This document shows, piece by piece, positions 36,265-44,962 of a DNA stretch of 55,112 nt (the first letter of the stretch is position 1; each line of letters begins with the position of its first letter). Source of the DNA: Chloroflexus sp. MS-G (GTDB lineage: Bacteria; Chloroflexota; Chloroflexia; Chloroflexales; Chloroflexaceae); NCBI RefSeq assembly GCF_000735195.1, contig NZ_JPIM01000015.1:1-55112 (forward strand). The letters run 5' to 3'. The notes beneath the pieces are model-generated. The model saw nothing but the letters and a program-made list of their open reading frames with translations, was not told the DNA's origin and ran no database searches. The translations under genes were made by a program, and so were the position numbers.

Positions 36265-37715
36265 TGCAGCTCTGCCTCTAACAACTCACGTACTCGCTGG
36301 GCGTTGGCCTGGCCTTTGGTTGCCCGCATAACCATTCCCACTAAAAACTGAATTGCCGTCGTCTTCCCCTTGCGGTACTCGGCAATCGCTTTAGCAGCTT
36401 TTTCATCGGCCAGCGCTGCACGTACCGCTGCCAGCAACGCATCATCATCGCTGATCTGGGTCAGCCCTCGTTCTGCAACCAGGATTTCTGGGTCAGCGCC
36501 GGTATTGAACACCTCTTCAAACAATTGCTTAGCAACGGCACGGGTGATCGTTCCACGCTGCACCAGATCGATGAGCGCAGCCAACCGCTGCACCGGCATC
36601 CGTTCAATGAGCGCTGTTGGTGGCTCACCCCGATCTTTCAACAGGCGAAAGCCTTCGTTCAACACCCAGTTAGCAACCTCTTTCGCACCGTCAGGTCGCT
36701 GAACGGCAGCAACGGCAGCCTCATAGTAATCGGCAATCGGTCGCTCTTGCGTCAGCAAGTCGGCGTCCTGCCATGACAGGCCGTAAGTCTCCATTAAGCG
36801 CATGCGTCGGGCGTCGGGCAATTCAGGCAGTTCAGCCTTCCGTGCAGCGATCCAATCGGGAGAAAGCACCAGCGGCGGAATGTCAGGTTCAGGGAAATAG
36901 CGGTAATCGTGAGCGTACTCCTTTGAGCGTTGCCCCTCGGTCCGACCAAGATCCTCGCGCCAGCCGCGCGTTTCTTGTTCAACTACACCGCCAGCTTCCA
37001 GAATGCGAATCTGGCGTTCGATCTCGTAGGCCAGTGCTCGTTCAACAAAACGGAACGAATTAATATTCTTGATCTCGACCTTAGCACCAAAACGATCAGA
37101 ATCGGCACGGCGTACACTCACATTCGCATCACAGCGTAAAGCACCCTCTTCAAGATTTCCGCTGTTGGCGCCGATCCAGACCAGAATCTGCCGAATCTTC
37201 TCAAACGTTAACCGTGCCTCTTCAGGAGTGCGAATATCGGGACGGGTGACGATTTCCATCAGCGGCATTCCACTGCGGTTGTAATCGATTAGCGAAGAAC
37301 CATCAGGACTGTGGATCAGGCGTCCGGTATCCTCCTCGATGTGGAGTCGTTCGATGCCGATCCGCCGCACTTCACCGGCAGCCGTCCGAATTTCGATGGC
37401 GCCATCGCTACACAGCGGCTCATCATATTGGGTGATCTGAAAACCCTTTGGTAGGTCGGGATAGGGGTACGATTTGCGGGCAAAGATCGAGCGTTCGTTG
37501 ATCCGACACCCCAGGGCCAATCCGCAGAGGGCAGCTAATTCCACTGCGCGAGCATTCAGCACCGGTAGCGCGCCTGGTAAACCAAGACTCACAACGGACA
37601 CCCGCGTGTTTGGCGGCGCACCGGCATAATCGGTACTACATCCATCAAACATCTTTGAGAGCGTGCGCACATGCGCATGAATTTCAAGGCCAATTGTGGC
37701 GATATACTCTGTCAT
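36261..37715 (-). CDS. gatB: Asp/Glu-tRNA amidotransferase subunit B
   Basis: This 484-residue subunit binds and phosphorylates misacylated Glu-tRNA(Gln)/Asp-tRNA(Asn) in the GatCAB complex. The N-terminal kinase-like domain has GLEIHAHVRTLSKMFDGC, LGLPGALPVLN, YPDLPKGFQITQYD and DYNRSGMPLMEIVTRPD. The C-terminal GatB/Yqey helical domain ends in FLVGMVMRATKGQANAQRV. The ATG at 37715 is preceded by GAGGAAG; a longer frame to 37787 would run into the promoter region. gatA and gatC are not in this window. Confidence 0.95.
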   Translation of the reverse strand: MTEYIATIGLEIHAHVRTLSKMFDGCSTDYAGAPPNTRVSVVSLGLPGALPVLNARAVELAALCGLALGCRINERSIFARKSYPYPDLPKGFQITQYDEPLCSDGAIEIRTAAGEVRRIGIERLHIEEDTGRLIHSPDGSSLIDYNRSGMPLMEIVTRPDIRTPEEARLTFEKIRQILVWIGANSGNLEEGALRCDANVSVRRADSDRFGAKVEIKNINSFRFVERALAYEIERQIRILEAGGVVEQETRGWREDLGRTEGQRSKEYAHDYRYFPEPDIPPLVLSPDWIAARKAELPELPDARRMRLMETYGLSWQDADLLTQERPIADYYEAAVAAVQRPDGAKEVANWVLNEGFRLLKDRGEPPTALIERMPVQRLAALIDLVQRGTITRAVAKQLFEEVFNTGADPEILVAERGLTQISDDDALLAAVRAALADEKAAKAIAEYRKGKTTAIQFLVGMVMRATKGQANAQRVRELLEAELQ

Positions 37716-37856
37716 AGACTTCCTCGTGTTATGGTACATCGCCTCTATTGTACCCGTTTTTTCTACCTGTGACGCGAACGATGACACGCAAACAAAACCA
37801 TTAGTCAGGGAGGGAGTATCTTATCAGGCGGCCCAAAATTGAGTCAAAAATTAGTA

Positions 37857-37886
37857 TTGACACTGCATATTATCATGTGATATACT
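37857..37886 (+). promoter_or_regulatory. Promoter of the M-box/mgtE operon
   Basis: TTGACA (37857-37862) and TATACT (37881-37886) are separated by 18 bases, and TGA precedes the -10. Transcription would begin about ten bases before the riboswitch aptamer. Confidence 0.75.
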
Positions 37887-37902
37887 CAGCACGCCAACTG
37901 AG

Positions 37903-38047
37903 AAGTTGCTCCCTGGTAGGCGCGGCTTCACACAAACACAGGTTACTGCTCCGACCCGTCGAAAGACGCTTAGGGGCATACAGCAAGCTCGGCTTAAGGG
38001 CTTTGCCAAAGTAACTACGCTTTGGCCGTTACGTTGTGTGATAGCTT
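37903..38047 (+). ncRNA. M-box (ykoK) Mg2+ riboswitch aptamer
   Basis: The leader carries the conserved M-box blocks in order: GGTAGGCGCGGCTTC (tAGGtGaGGCTcC block), ACAGGTTACTGCTCC, the core GTCGAAAGACGC with GGGGC after it (37958-37975), GGCTTAAGGGC, and a 3' TTGTGTGATAGCTT. The closing helix P1 can form between AAGTT (37903-37907) and AGCTT (38043-38047). High Mg2+ should fold the aptamer and allow the terminator at 38088 to form. The downstream genes begin with mgtE, a Mg2+ transporter, as expected for this class. Confidence 0.85.
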
Positions 38048-38087
38048 AAGATCAAGCGGAGGGGGAGTGTTCGCACAAGCGTTCAAT

Positions 38088-38114
38088 CCCTCTGATGCAA
38101 TCAGAGGGTTTTTT
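38088..38114 (+). terminator. Intrinsic terminator of the M-box riboswitch
   Basis: CCCTCTGAT (38088-38096), loop GCA, ATCAGAGGG (38100-38108) and six T (38109-38114) form a textbook rho-independent terminator 40 bases after the aptamer. The purine-rich GCGGAGGGGGAG at about 38056-38067 can pair with the CCCTC of the stem as an antiterminator. Confidence 0.88.
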
Positions 38115-38233
38115 GTTCGAGGTGTATATGGACGACGGTAGTCATCGTAGTCAGCGGCGCCGCGCCGCAATAACAATCCAGACGCATCGCCCTCTCGCCA
38201 GTATCTTATAGCCTTCACTGTCATCCCTCCTGA

Positions 38234-38260
38234 TACCCTGGCGAGACGGGTTCGCCAGGG
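38234..38260 (+). terminator. Second hairpin in the mgtE leader
   Basis: ACCCTGGCGA (38234-38243) pairs perfectly with TCGCCAGGGT (38251-38260) over a seven-base loop and is followed by TGTTTGTT. This looks like a weaker second terminator in the unusually long leader. Confidence 0.5.
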
Positions 38261-38539
38261 TTGTTTGTTGAGCGCAAGCCCGATGGATACGCACCAACGT
38301 ATCTGCATCCTTCCTTCTTCGGCGTTGCGCTGCTGTCTCTCCAGTTTCTGATAACAATCTGCGATTGTACGTTGCAATCGTCTGCCCGTCACCCGCAGAC
38401 GAAGGGAGAGTGTTTGCTCTCTATCAGGCGTGCATATCGGTCGGCGCCGATCATCTGATCGTGCGCAAGGTTTATTGTGCTTTTCAGCAAACCACTTGGG
38501 CAGCTTTTTTCGATTTGAAGGCGAGAGGAGGAACCCACA

Positions 38540-38770
38540 ATGCTGACCATTCGCTGGACGTTGGATCAGGAGGGACGGCTGGTTATGACTTTTGTTCGCT
38601 TGAACAAACCGTATCGCCTTGCGTATGCCGAAGTACGACAGGTGATCCAGAAGAATGCTCTTGCGCAGAACGGCTCAACACCGGACGGTGTGACGACCAA
38701 TGATCGACTGACAACGCAGACGCTGGACGCACAGCCGGATCGGAGTATGGCAGCGCCGTCTCATTGTTGA
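38540..38770 (+). CDS. Small hypothetical protein in the mgtE leader
   Basis: This 76-residue open frame has an excellent AGGAGG eight bases before its ATG, the strongest reason to consider it real. The first ~40 residues look like a folded beta/alpha unit (LTIRWTLDQEGRLVMTFVRL, then RLAYAEVRQVIQKN). The second half is polar and low in complexity. No family is recognised. It lies after both leader hairpins and ends 123 bases before mgtE, so it would share Mg2+-riboswitch control. Confidence 0.5.
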   Translation: MLTIRWTLDQEGRLVMTFVRLNKPYRLAYAEVRQVIQKNALAQNGSTPDGVTTNDRLTTQTLDAQPDRSMAAPSHC

Positions 38771-38893
38771 ATGCAACTCACAGGCGTTTGCTGCTAGAAA
38801 ACGGGGAAAGGACGCACACAACGTTACACCTCCGTTCAGAACAACAATTTCGTTACGGCTACATTAAACAACGAACATAAAAGGAGAACTTCC

Positions 38894-40264
38894 ATGCAGA
38901 ACCTGACAAGTGCGGTCATCGCAAAGAGCAAACCCGAAGAAATCAAGACAACCGTCAACGGCATGTCACTGGTCGAACTTGCCGAAACCTTCAATAAGCT
39001 GGATGTACGCGCCAGAGTCGCCATCTTTCGTATGCTGGAGAAGCGGAAAGCGCTGGAACTTTTCGAGCATCTCGATGCACCCGACCAGGCGGATCTGATC
39101 AAAGCGCTTGGCGATCCAGAGAGTGTCCAACTGCTTACGCAACTCGAACCGGATGATCGTGCTCGCCTGATCGAAGAACTACCGGCAAAAGTCGCAAAGC
39201 GTCTGCTAGAGACACTGACCCCAGATGCACGTCAGGCGGTAAGTGAATTGCTTGGCTATCCCGAAGGAAGCGTCGGGCGGATCATGACCCCAAACTATAT
39301 CGCAGTTCGTGAAGATGCGACTGTTGCTAATGCACTCTCGGCGTTGCGCGACTCGCCGCGCCACCAGGACGAAACTGATATTGTTTTCGTTATAGGCGCT
39401 GATCGGCGGTATCGCGGCTCTGTGCGTCTGAGTCAATTGATCAGAGAGACACCTAGTCGATCAGTGAGCGAACTTCTTTCCGGCACGGGTCTCTTCGTTC
39501 GAGCTACTGCGCCAGATCTCGAAGCGGCGCGTTTGCTCAAATTCAGTGAACTGTCGGCCATCCCAGTGGTGGATAGTGAAGAGCATCTGGTTGGTGCAGT
39601 AACGTTCGATGATGTCATCGATCTGATTGAACGTGACACATCCGAAACGATGTACCTCAAAGCTGGCGTGGGCGATCTTTTGCGCCGTAAGGACGAAGTG
39701 TACAGCCGAAAGCTGACCCAGGGTTCAATCCTGTATCCCATTCGGGTACGCATTGTGTTTCTCTTCGTGACGCTGCTCGGTGGGCTTGCGGTTGGTGGCC
39801 TGATCGAACAGTTCCAGGAGGTGTTGGAATCTATTATTGCTGCAGCAGTGTTCATTCCACTGGTTATGGATATGGGCGGTAATGTGGGCACCCAGTCCAC
39901 CACCATTTTTGCACGCGGACTGGCGCTTGGGCATATCAATATGCAACGCTTCGGACGGCATCTGGTGCGCGAGGTCTCAATCGGTGCACTGATGGGGATC
40001 GTCCTGGGCTTGATCGGCGGCACTGTTGCATATTTCTGGCAGGGTCTCCCAAATGGTTTGCCACAACTTGGCATTGCAGTGGGACTATCGCTTGCCGCAG
40101 TAGTGACACTGGCCACATTTCTGGGTTTCATGTTGCCTTGGCTGATGTTGAAACTTGGACTGGATCACGCACCTGGCGCCGATCCGTTTATCACGACCAT
40201 CAAGGACTTCACCGGGCTGGCACTCTATTTCTATCTGGTCAGCATCCTGATCGGCACCAACTAG
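38894..40264 (+). CDS. mgtE: Magnesium transporter MgtE
   Basis: This 456-residue Mg2+ channel/transporter of the cytoplasmic membrane has the MgtE N-domain with helical repeats (~20-130: LVELAETFNKLDVRARVAIF, LEPDDRARLIEELP), a tandem CBS pair (~135-255) that senses Mg2+, and a membrane domain (~275-455) with five segments. VFIPLVMDMGGNVGTQSTTI is the conserved pore signature. An AAAAGGAG precedes the ATG. It is the anchor gene of the M-box-controlled operon. Three further genes follow in the same direction with gaps of 35, 80 and 17 bases. Confidence 0.95.
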   Translation: MQNLTSAVIAKSKPEEIKTTVNGMSLVELAETFNKLDVRARVAIFRMLEKRKALELFEHLDAPDQADLIKALGDPESVQLLTQLEPDDRARLIEELPAKVAKRLLETLTPDARQAVSELLGYPEGSVGRIMTPNYIAVREDATVANALSALRDSPRHQDETDIVFVIGADRRYRGSVRLSQLIRETPSRSVSELLSGTGLFVRATAPDLEAARLLKFSELSAIPVVDSEEHLVGAVTFDDVIDLIERDTSETMYLKAGVGDLLRRKDEVYSRKLTQGSILYPIRVRIVFLFVTLLGGLAVGGLIEQFQEVLESIIAAAVFIPLVMDMGGNVGTQSTTIFARGLALGHINMQRFGRHLVREVSIGALMGIVLGLIGGTVAYFWQGLPNGLPQLGIAVGLSLAAVVTLATFLGFMLPWLMLKLGLDHAPGADPFITTIKDFTGLALYFYLVSILIGTN

Positions 40265-40299
40265 GGCGAAACAGTAAGGTATTCCGACGGGGAAATGTC

Positions 40300-40695
40300 A
40301 TGTTGCCAGTCGTCTCCATCCGACACCGGGCAGCGATTCGCTGGTTGCTGATCGACGCACTGCAGCGTGCCTGGCTGCACCATCAAACCATTGCGCTGCT
40401 CTACCAGCGCCTCGCTGCCCAAACAACCAATGAACAGCATGCAAGTTTGCTGGCTCAAGTGGCGGCGGCAAAAGTACGTCAACAGCAACGCTACGAACAG
40501 ATGCTGCTGCGACTCAACGCACCACTGCCGCAGACGGAGACCAGTCTTTTTGACCGGTTCCTCATCAGGCTGTTGCCGCGCTGTGGCATTGCAGTCACCC
40601 TGCGCTGTGCTGAGTGGATCGAGCAGCGCGATATGCAGGCAATCTTAAACGCAGCACTGATCCTGCGCAGCTATCGGAGACCATACCGGCTGTGA
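40300..40695 (+). CDS. Small helical protein, possibly ferritin-like
   Basis: This 131-residue basic protein is predicted to be almost all helix. The section LHHQTIALLYQRLAAQTTNEQHASLLAQVA looks like one half of a ferritin/rubrerythrin-type helical hairpin with an E-x-x-H-like element (EQHA), but a full set of metal ligands is not visible. The ATG at 40300 has GGGGA seven bases upstream. The same frame continues upstream into mgtE, which I reject as shadow. It lies between mgtE and the ABC transporter genes; a metal-related role is inferred from context only. Confidence 0.6.
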   Translation: MLPVVSIRHRAAIRWLLIDALQRAWLHHQTIALLYQRLAAQTTNEQHASLLAQVAAAKVRQQQRYEQMLLRLNAPLPQTETSLFDRFLIRLLPRCGIAVTLRCAEWIEQRDMQAILNAALILRSYRRPYRL

Positions 40696-40775
40696 GAAGC
40701 CTCCTGACAACGACGACGTTGTGTTCGATGATGGAATCTCGTTGCTAAATCCTTGACTATCTCAGGAGGACACGT

Positions 40776-42788
40776 ATGCGCGTGACGTTTCCTGACGCTG
40801 GCGTGCTGCGCCCGCGCTTCAAGCTGACGCCCTGGGACCTTGTGGTCGTCCCGCTGGTGATCGTGGCGATCCTGTTGCTGACGGTTGCGTTTCAGGGCGC
40901 ATCGCAGCCATTCGATGAGACGACGCCTGATCTAACTGTTTCTCTAAATCCTGCCAACCTGCCCTATTACGGGTTGCGGACGGTGTTCCGCATGTTCCTT
41001 GCCGTGCTGTTGAGCCTGCTGTTCACGTTCACCGTGGCGACCCTGGCAGCCAAGTCGCGGCGCGCTGAGATCGTTATCATTCCAGCGCTGGATTTCCTCC
41101 AGTCACTGCCGATCCTGGGGTTCCTGACGGTGACAACGGCGATTTTTCTCGGCATGTTCCGCGGCAGCCTGCTCGGTCTGGAGGCGGCCAGTATCTTTGC
41201 AATCTTTACCTCGCAGGTGTGGAATATGGCCTTTAGCTTCTATCACTCGTTGATCACCACGCCCAGAGAGCTACAAGAGGCTGCTGCCGTGTTACGGCTC
41301 TCGCCGTGGAAAAAGTTCTGGAAGCTGGAAGTTCCTTTCGCAATGCCCGGTCTGGTGTGGAACACGATGATGTCAGTATCGGGCGGGTGGTTCTTTGTGG
41401 TCGCCTCTGAGGTCATCTCGGTGGTCGGGCGCGACAATGATCAGTATCTGCCTGGAGTCGGCTCGTATGTCGGGCTGGCGATTGAGCAGGCGGATGTTGC
41501 GGCGATGGTGTATGCCGGTCTGACGTTACTGATAATCATTCTGATCTACGACCAGTTGATTTTCCGCCCTATCGTCGCCTGGTCTGAAAAATTCAAGTTC
41601 GAGCAGTCTGAGGCGCAGGAAGTTGCACAATCGTGGATGCTGCGTTTGTTGCAGCGGTCGGGGACCGCCAGCAGCCTGGGTGCGCTTGGCGCCGCGATCC
41701 GCCAGAGCATTCCGGTTCGGCTGACGGGTGATCATCCTGGTCCGCGCGTCGAACCGCAACCATCGCTGCGACCGATTGATCGTGCGATTGACCGGATCTG
41801 GTATGCGCTCGTGATCGCAGCGGCGCTGTGGGCGGTATGGTTCCTGGCGACGTATATGTTCGGTCCGGGGCTGGGTTTCGATAATGGTCGGATTCTGGCG
41901 GCAAATCCAAATGTCAATACCGATCTCAATCCGGAGATTGCCCGCCGTTTTGCTGCCGTCGGAGTCACGGTCAACCCCGATCACACGGTCTGGCTGTCGG
42001 ATGTGTGCGCAGCGACCGCAGGCGGAACGAGAGTCGGTGCGGAGATGACGGAAGTGCTGCGTGATGAGCGCGTCGGCGCGCCGGACGATCTGGCCGCCGC
42101 CTGCGCTGCACCCATGGTTCCTGCGGGCAAAGTATCCTGGTCAGAGGTCCTGGAGTGCCTGTGGCTTGGCTTGCTCACGACCATGCGCGTGGTGATCTGG
42201 ATCGGCATCTCGACGCTGGTCTGGACTCCGATTGGAGTCTGGATCGGGTTGCGTCCGCGAGTCGCCCAGTTTGTGCAGCCGCTGGCGCAGTTTGCCGCTG
42301 CCTTCCCCGCCAACCTGCTCTTTCCGATTGCGGTGGTGCTCATCGCCACTTATGCGCTGCCGCAGAACCTGTTTCAGGCGCCGCTGATGATTCTGGGAGC
42401 GCAGTGGTACATCCTGTTCAACGTGATCGCTGGCACGATCAGCATTCCAAACGATCTGAAAGAGGCTGCCCGGGTGCTTGGTCTGCGAGGGTGGGCATGG
42501 TGGCGCAAACTGATCATTCCGGCAATCTTTCCGGCGTTCGTCACCGGCGGAATTACAGCGTCGGGCGGTTCCTGGAATGCGTCCATCGTCTCTGAAGTCG
42601 TGTCGTGGGGCGCAACGACCCTCACCCTGACCGGTCTGGGCGCCTATATCGCTTACTGGAGCACCGGCGAGTTCAACCCGCACGTCGGTTTGGGCATGCT
42701 GGTGATGGGCATGCTCGTGCTGGCGTTCAACCGTCTGTTCTGGCGCCGACTCTACGCGCTGGCTGAGACGCGCTTCCGTCTGGATTAG
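40776..42788 (+). CDS. Two-domain ABC transporter permease (NitT/TauT type)
   Basis: This 670-residue protein is an internal duplication with two BPD_transp_1 units. Each has an EAA loop for the ATPase: EAAAVLRLSPWKKFWKLEVP (~167-186) and EAARVLGLRGWAWWRKLIIP (~563-582). About 12 membrane segments are seen. A large extracytoplasmic loop (~370-445) between the halves contains two Cys residues (SDVCAAT, AAACAAP) and could serve as a built-in binding domain. Family homologs are annotated as nitrate/sulfonate/bicarbonate transporters, but no separate substrate-binding protein is encoded nearby. Third codon positions are richer in G/C than in adjacent genes. AGGAGG precedes the ATG. Confidence 0.85.
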   Translation: MRVTFPDAGVLRPRFKLTPWDLVVVPLVIVAILLLTVAFQGASQPFDETTPDLTVSLNPANLPYYGLRTVFRMFLAVLLSLLFTFTVATLAAKSRRAEIVIIPALDFLQSLPILGFLTVTTAIFLGMFRGSLLGLEAASIFAIFTSQVWNMAFSFYHSLITTPRELQEAAAVLRLSPWKKFWKLEVPFAMPGLVWNTMMSVSGGWFFVVASEVISVVGRDNDQYLPGVGSYVGLAIEQADVAAMVYAGLTLLIIILIYDQLIFRPIVAWSEKFKFEQSEAQEVAQSWMLRLLQRSGTASSLGALGAAIRQSIPVRLTGDHPGPRVEPQPSLRPIDRAIDRIWYALVIAAALWAVWFLATYMFGPGLGFDNGRILAANPNVNTDLNPEIARRFAAVGVTVNPDHTVWLSDVCAATAGGTRVGAEMTEVLRDERVGAPDDLAAACAAPMVPAGKVSWSEVLECLWLGLLTTMRVVIWIGISTLVWTPIGVWIGLRPRVAQFVQPLAQFAAAFPANLLFPIAVVLIATYALPQNLFQAPLMILGAQWYILFNVIAGTISIPNDLKEAARVLGLRGWAWWRKLIIPAIFPAFVTGGITASGGSWNASIVSEVVSWGATTLTLTGLGAYIAYWSTGEFNPHVGLGMLVMGMLVLAFNRLFWRRLYALAETRFRLD

Positions 42789-42805
42789 TCGAAAGGAGAA
42801 CCACA

Positions 42806-44143
42806 ATGGCGACGACCCTGATACCGAAGACGACAGCTGGCGTCGGGAAAACGATCCTGAGCGTCCGCAATCTGCATAAACTCTTCAAAACGCCCGAAGG
42901 CAACGATCTGCTGGTGCTCGACAACATCAATCTGGACCTGGCGGAAGGTGAAATTGTCGCTCTCCTGGGACGTTCCGGATCCGGCAAATCAACGCTGCTC
43001 CGTTGTCTGATCGGGTTGATTTCACCATCGAGCGGAGAAGTACGCTATCGCAACCGACTGGTAACCGGTCCGATGCCAGGGATGGCGATGGTGTTCCAGT
43101 CCTTTGCGCTCTTCCCGTGGCTGACGGTGCTGGAGAACGTTGAATTGGGACTGGAAACGATGGGAGTGCCAGAGGGGGAGCGCCGTCGGCGGGCGCTGGC
43201 CGCAATCGACCTGATCGGTCTCGATGGGTTTGAAAGCGCCTACCCGAAAGAACTGTCAGGCGGTATGCGCCAGCGGGTCGGCTTCGCCCGCGCGCTGGTG
43301 ACGAACCCCGACGTCCTGCTGATGGACGAGCCGTTTTCAGCGCTCGACGTGCTGACGGCGGAAAATCTGCGCACCGAGCTGCTTGATCTCTGGGAAGCGC
43401 GGCTCATTCCGACGCAGGCAATTCTGATGGTGACGCATAACATTGAAGAAGCGGTTCTGATGGCTGACCGGGTGCTCATTCTCAGTTCCAACCCCGGACG
43501 GATCATCAGCAACGAACAGATTGATTTACCTCGACCACGTGATCGCAATGATTCTGCATTTCTCGCCAGGGTCGAGACAATCTATCGGGCAATGACGACC
43601 CCGATAGCAACAGTTGTTGGCGCCGTCGGTGTTGAGAGCGAGCATACGAGCTTGGGAATGCGTCTGCCGGAAGCAGACGTAGCGCAAATCATCGGTCTCA
43701 TCGAACAGGTAGAATCAGGTTCAGGACAGGGACGTGGCGATCTGCCAGCATTGGCTGCAGGTATGCAACTCGACGTGGATGACCTGTTCCCGCTTATCGA
43801 TGCAGCCGAGTTACTGGGCTTTGCACAGATTCGCGAGGGGGATATTAACCTGTTGCCGGAAGGTGTGAAACTGGCCCGGAGCGATATTCAGGAACGGAAA
43901 GTGATCTTTGCTGAACACCTGATTAACCGCGTTCCGTTGATAGCACACATCCGGCGTGTCCTCTCCACACGCCCCGACCACCGTGCGCCCCGTGAAAGAT
44001 TCCTCACGGAGCTGGAAGATTTTATGGGTACCGAAGAGGCTACCCGTACCCTTGATACTGCAATTGAATGGGGACGTTATGCCGAACTGTTTGAGTATGA
44101 CGCACGAGAGGGACGGCTCCGGTTGCCGGAGAATGGCGGATGA
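42806..44143 (+). CDS. ABC transporter ATPase with C-terminal AAA-associated domain
   Basis: This 445-residue ATPase powers the permease encoded 17 bases upstream. All ABC motifs are intact: Walker A GRSGSGKST (~53-61), Q-loop VFQSFALFPW, signature LSGGMRQRVGFARAL, Walker B VLLMDEPFSALD and H-loop MVTHNIEEA. Residues ~290-435 form an extra domain (from LGMRLPEADVAQIIGLIEQV to the end) like the AAA-associated C-terminal domain (PF09821 type) found on a subset of nitrate/sulfonate-type ATPases and likely regulatory. The GTCGAAAGGAG leader is a strong ribosome binding site. The gene closes the M-box operon. Confidence 0.88.
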   Translation: MATTLIPKTTAGVGKTILSVRNLHKLFKTPEGNDLLVLDNINLDLAEGEIVALLGRSGSGKSTLLRCLIGLISPSSGEVRYRNRLVTGPMPGMAMVFQSFALFPWLTVLENVELGLETMGVPEGERRRRALAAIDLIGLDGFESAYPKELSGGMRQRVGFARALVTNPDVLLMDEPFSALDVLTAENLRTELLDLWEARLIPTQAILMVTHNIEEAVLMADRVLILSSNPGRIISNEQIDLPRPRDRNDSAFLARVETIYRAMTTPIATVVGAVGVESEHTSLGMRLPEADVAQIIGLIEQVESGSGQGRGDLPALAAGMQLDVDDLFPLIDAAELLGFAQIREGDINLLPEGVKLARSDIQERKVIFAEHLINRVPLIAHIRRVLSTRPDHRAPRERFLTELEDFMGTEEATRTLDTAIEWGRYAELFEYDAREGRLRLPENGG

Positions 44144-44962
44144 CGCCGTTCGATTTTATGGCGATGAGGTTTATCGGGTTTATACTGATACACATCGGTA
44201 GAGCCTGATCAAAAACTTCGATATGATGTGCTGGCATTCGTCACATACGATCCGACGCAATCATCGAGTGATCAATCCAGTCATCGGATGATGGTGATCC
44301 GCTGTCGCTGGTGGGTGCGGCGCCAATCAGGGTGATCGTATTGACATCGTCGCTCCAATCGTTCCCATTGCATCGTCCGTATCAATTGGGTCAACGGATG
44401 GACGGGATTGGCGGGATGGACGGACAGTAGGGGCGAAAAAAAATTTTTTCACCCCTACCGTTCATCGTCCGTTTCAGCATTGCACCTGCCCTGTACCCAT
44501 TCCGGCGTCCGGCACCACGTGGTTGGCATCATACCCATCGGCGCCCACTTGTGGGCACTGCCTAGGCACGACCATCGGCAGTATGATGCGGCGACGAACC
44601 GCGATCTTTGATTACGCTCTTATAGCATAATGCCGCACCGTTGTATAACCTTCGTGTCAGGAGGGTAAACTGCCTGCACGTATCCTATGCGTCACTGCCG
44701 GTTAACTGTTCTGAATTTCGCCAGAACCCATGTTCCGAGAGAGAGTTCTAGTCATCGAAACGCTGCAATTGCTACTTGTTACGACATCATGCCCGTCATT
44801 AGTGCTGTACTTTGGGTCGTAAGCAATCACTTCAGTCGTTGCTGAATGCAACTTTCGGTATTGTTGGGTTAAATCATCGATTATCATAAAATCGTGAGGT
44901 CCTCGCATAGTATCAGCAGGTCGTGGCCTATAGCAGTACTCCGAGGTAGAGGAGAGACACTA
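44144..44962. other. Intergenic region with palindrome, before the mgtC-like gene
   Basis: This 819-base gap contains the palindrome at 44427-44458 and, near 44200-44216, a short match to the flank of the 71-bp repeat (AGAGCCTGATCAA). No gene is supportable. No second M-box or other riboswitch was recognised before the mgtC-like gene. Confidence 0.45.
44427..44458. repeat. Palindromic repeat (CACCCCTAC type), second copy
   Basis: GTAGGGGCGAAAAAA (44427-44441) pairs with TTTTTTCACCCCTAC (44444-44458), one mismatch. It shares TCACCCCTACCG with the palindrome at 23775-23811. The T-run could also allow it to terminate transcription. Confidence 0.6.

Noticed and set aside
39433..40131. 232-codon minus-strand open frame
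   Set aside because: It is antisense to the CBS and membrane domains of mgtE and is Ser/Arg/Thr-rich without a fold.
42141..42806. 221-codon minus-strand open frame
   Set aside because: It is antisense to the ABC permease; His/Gln/Arg-rich shadow in a high-GC3 gene.
44144..44962. Possible second Mg2+ riboswitch before the mgtC-like gene
   Set aside because: None of the M-box blocks (GTCGAAAGACGC core, ACTGC block) is present in this gap.
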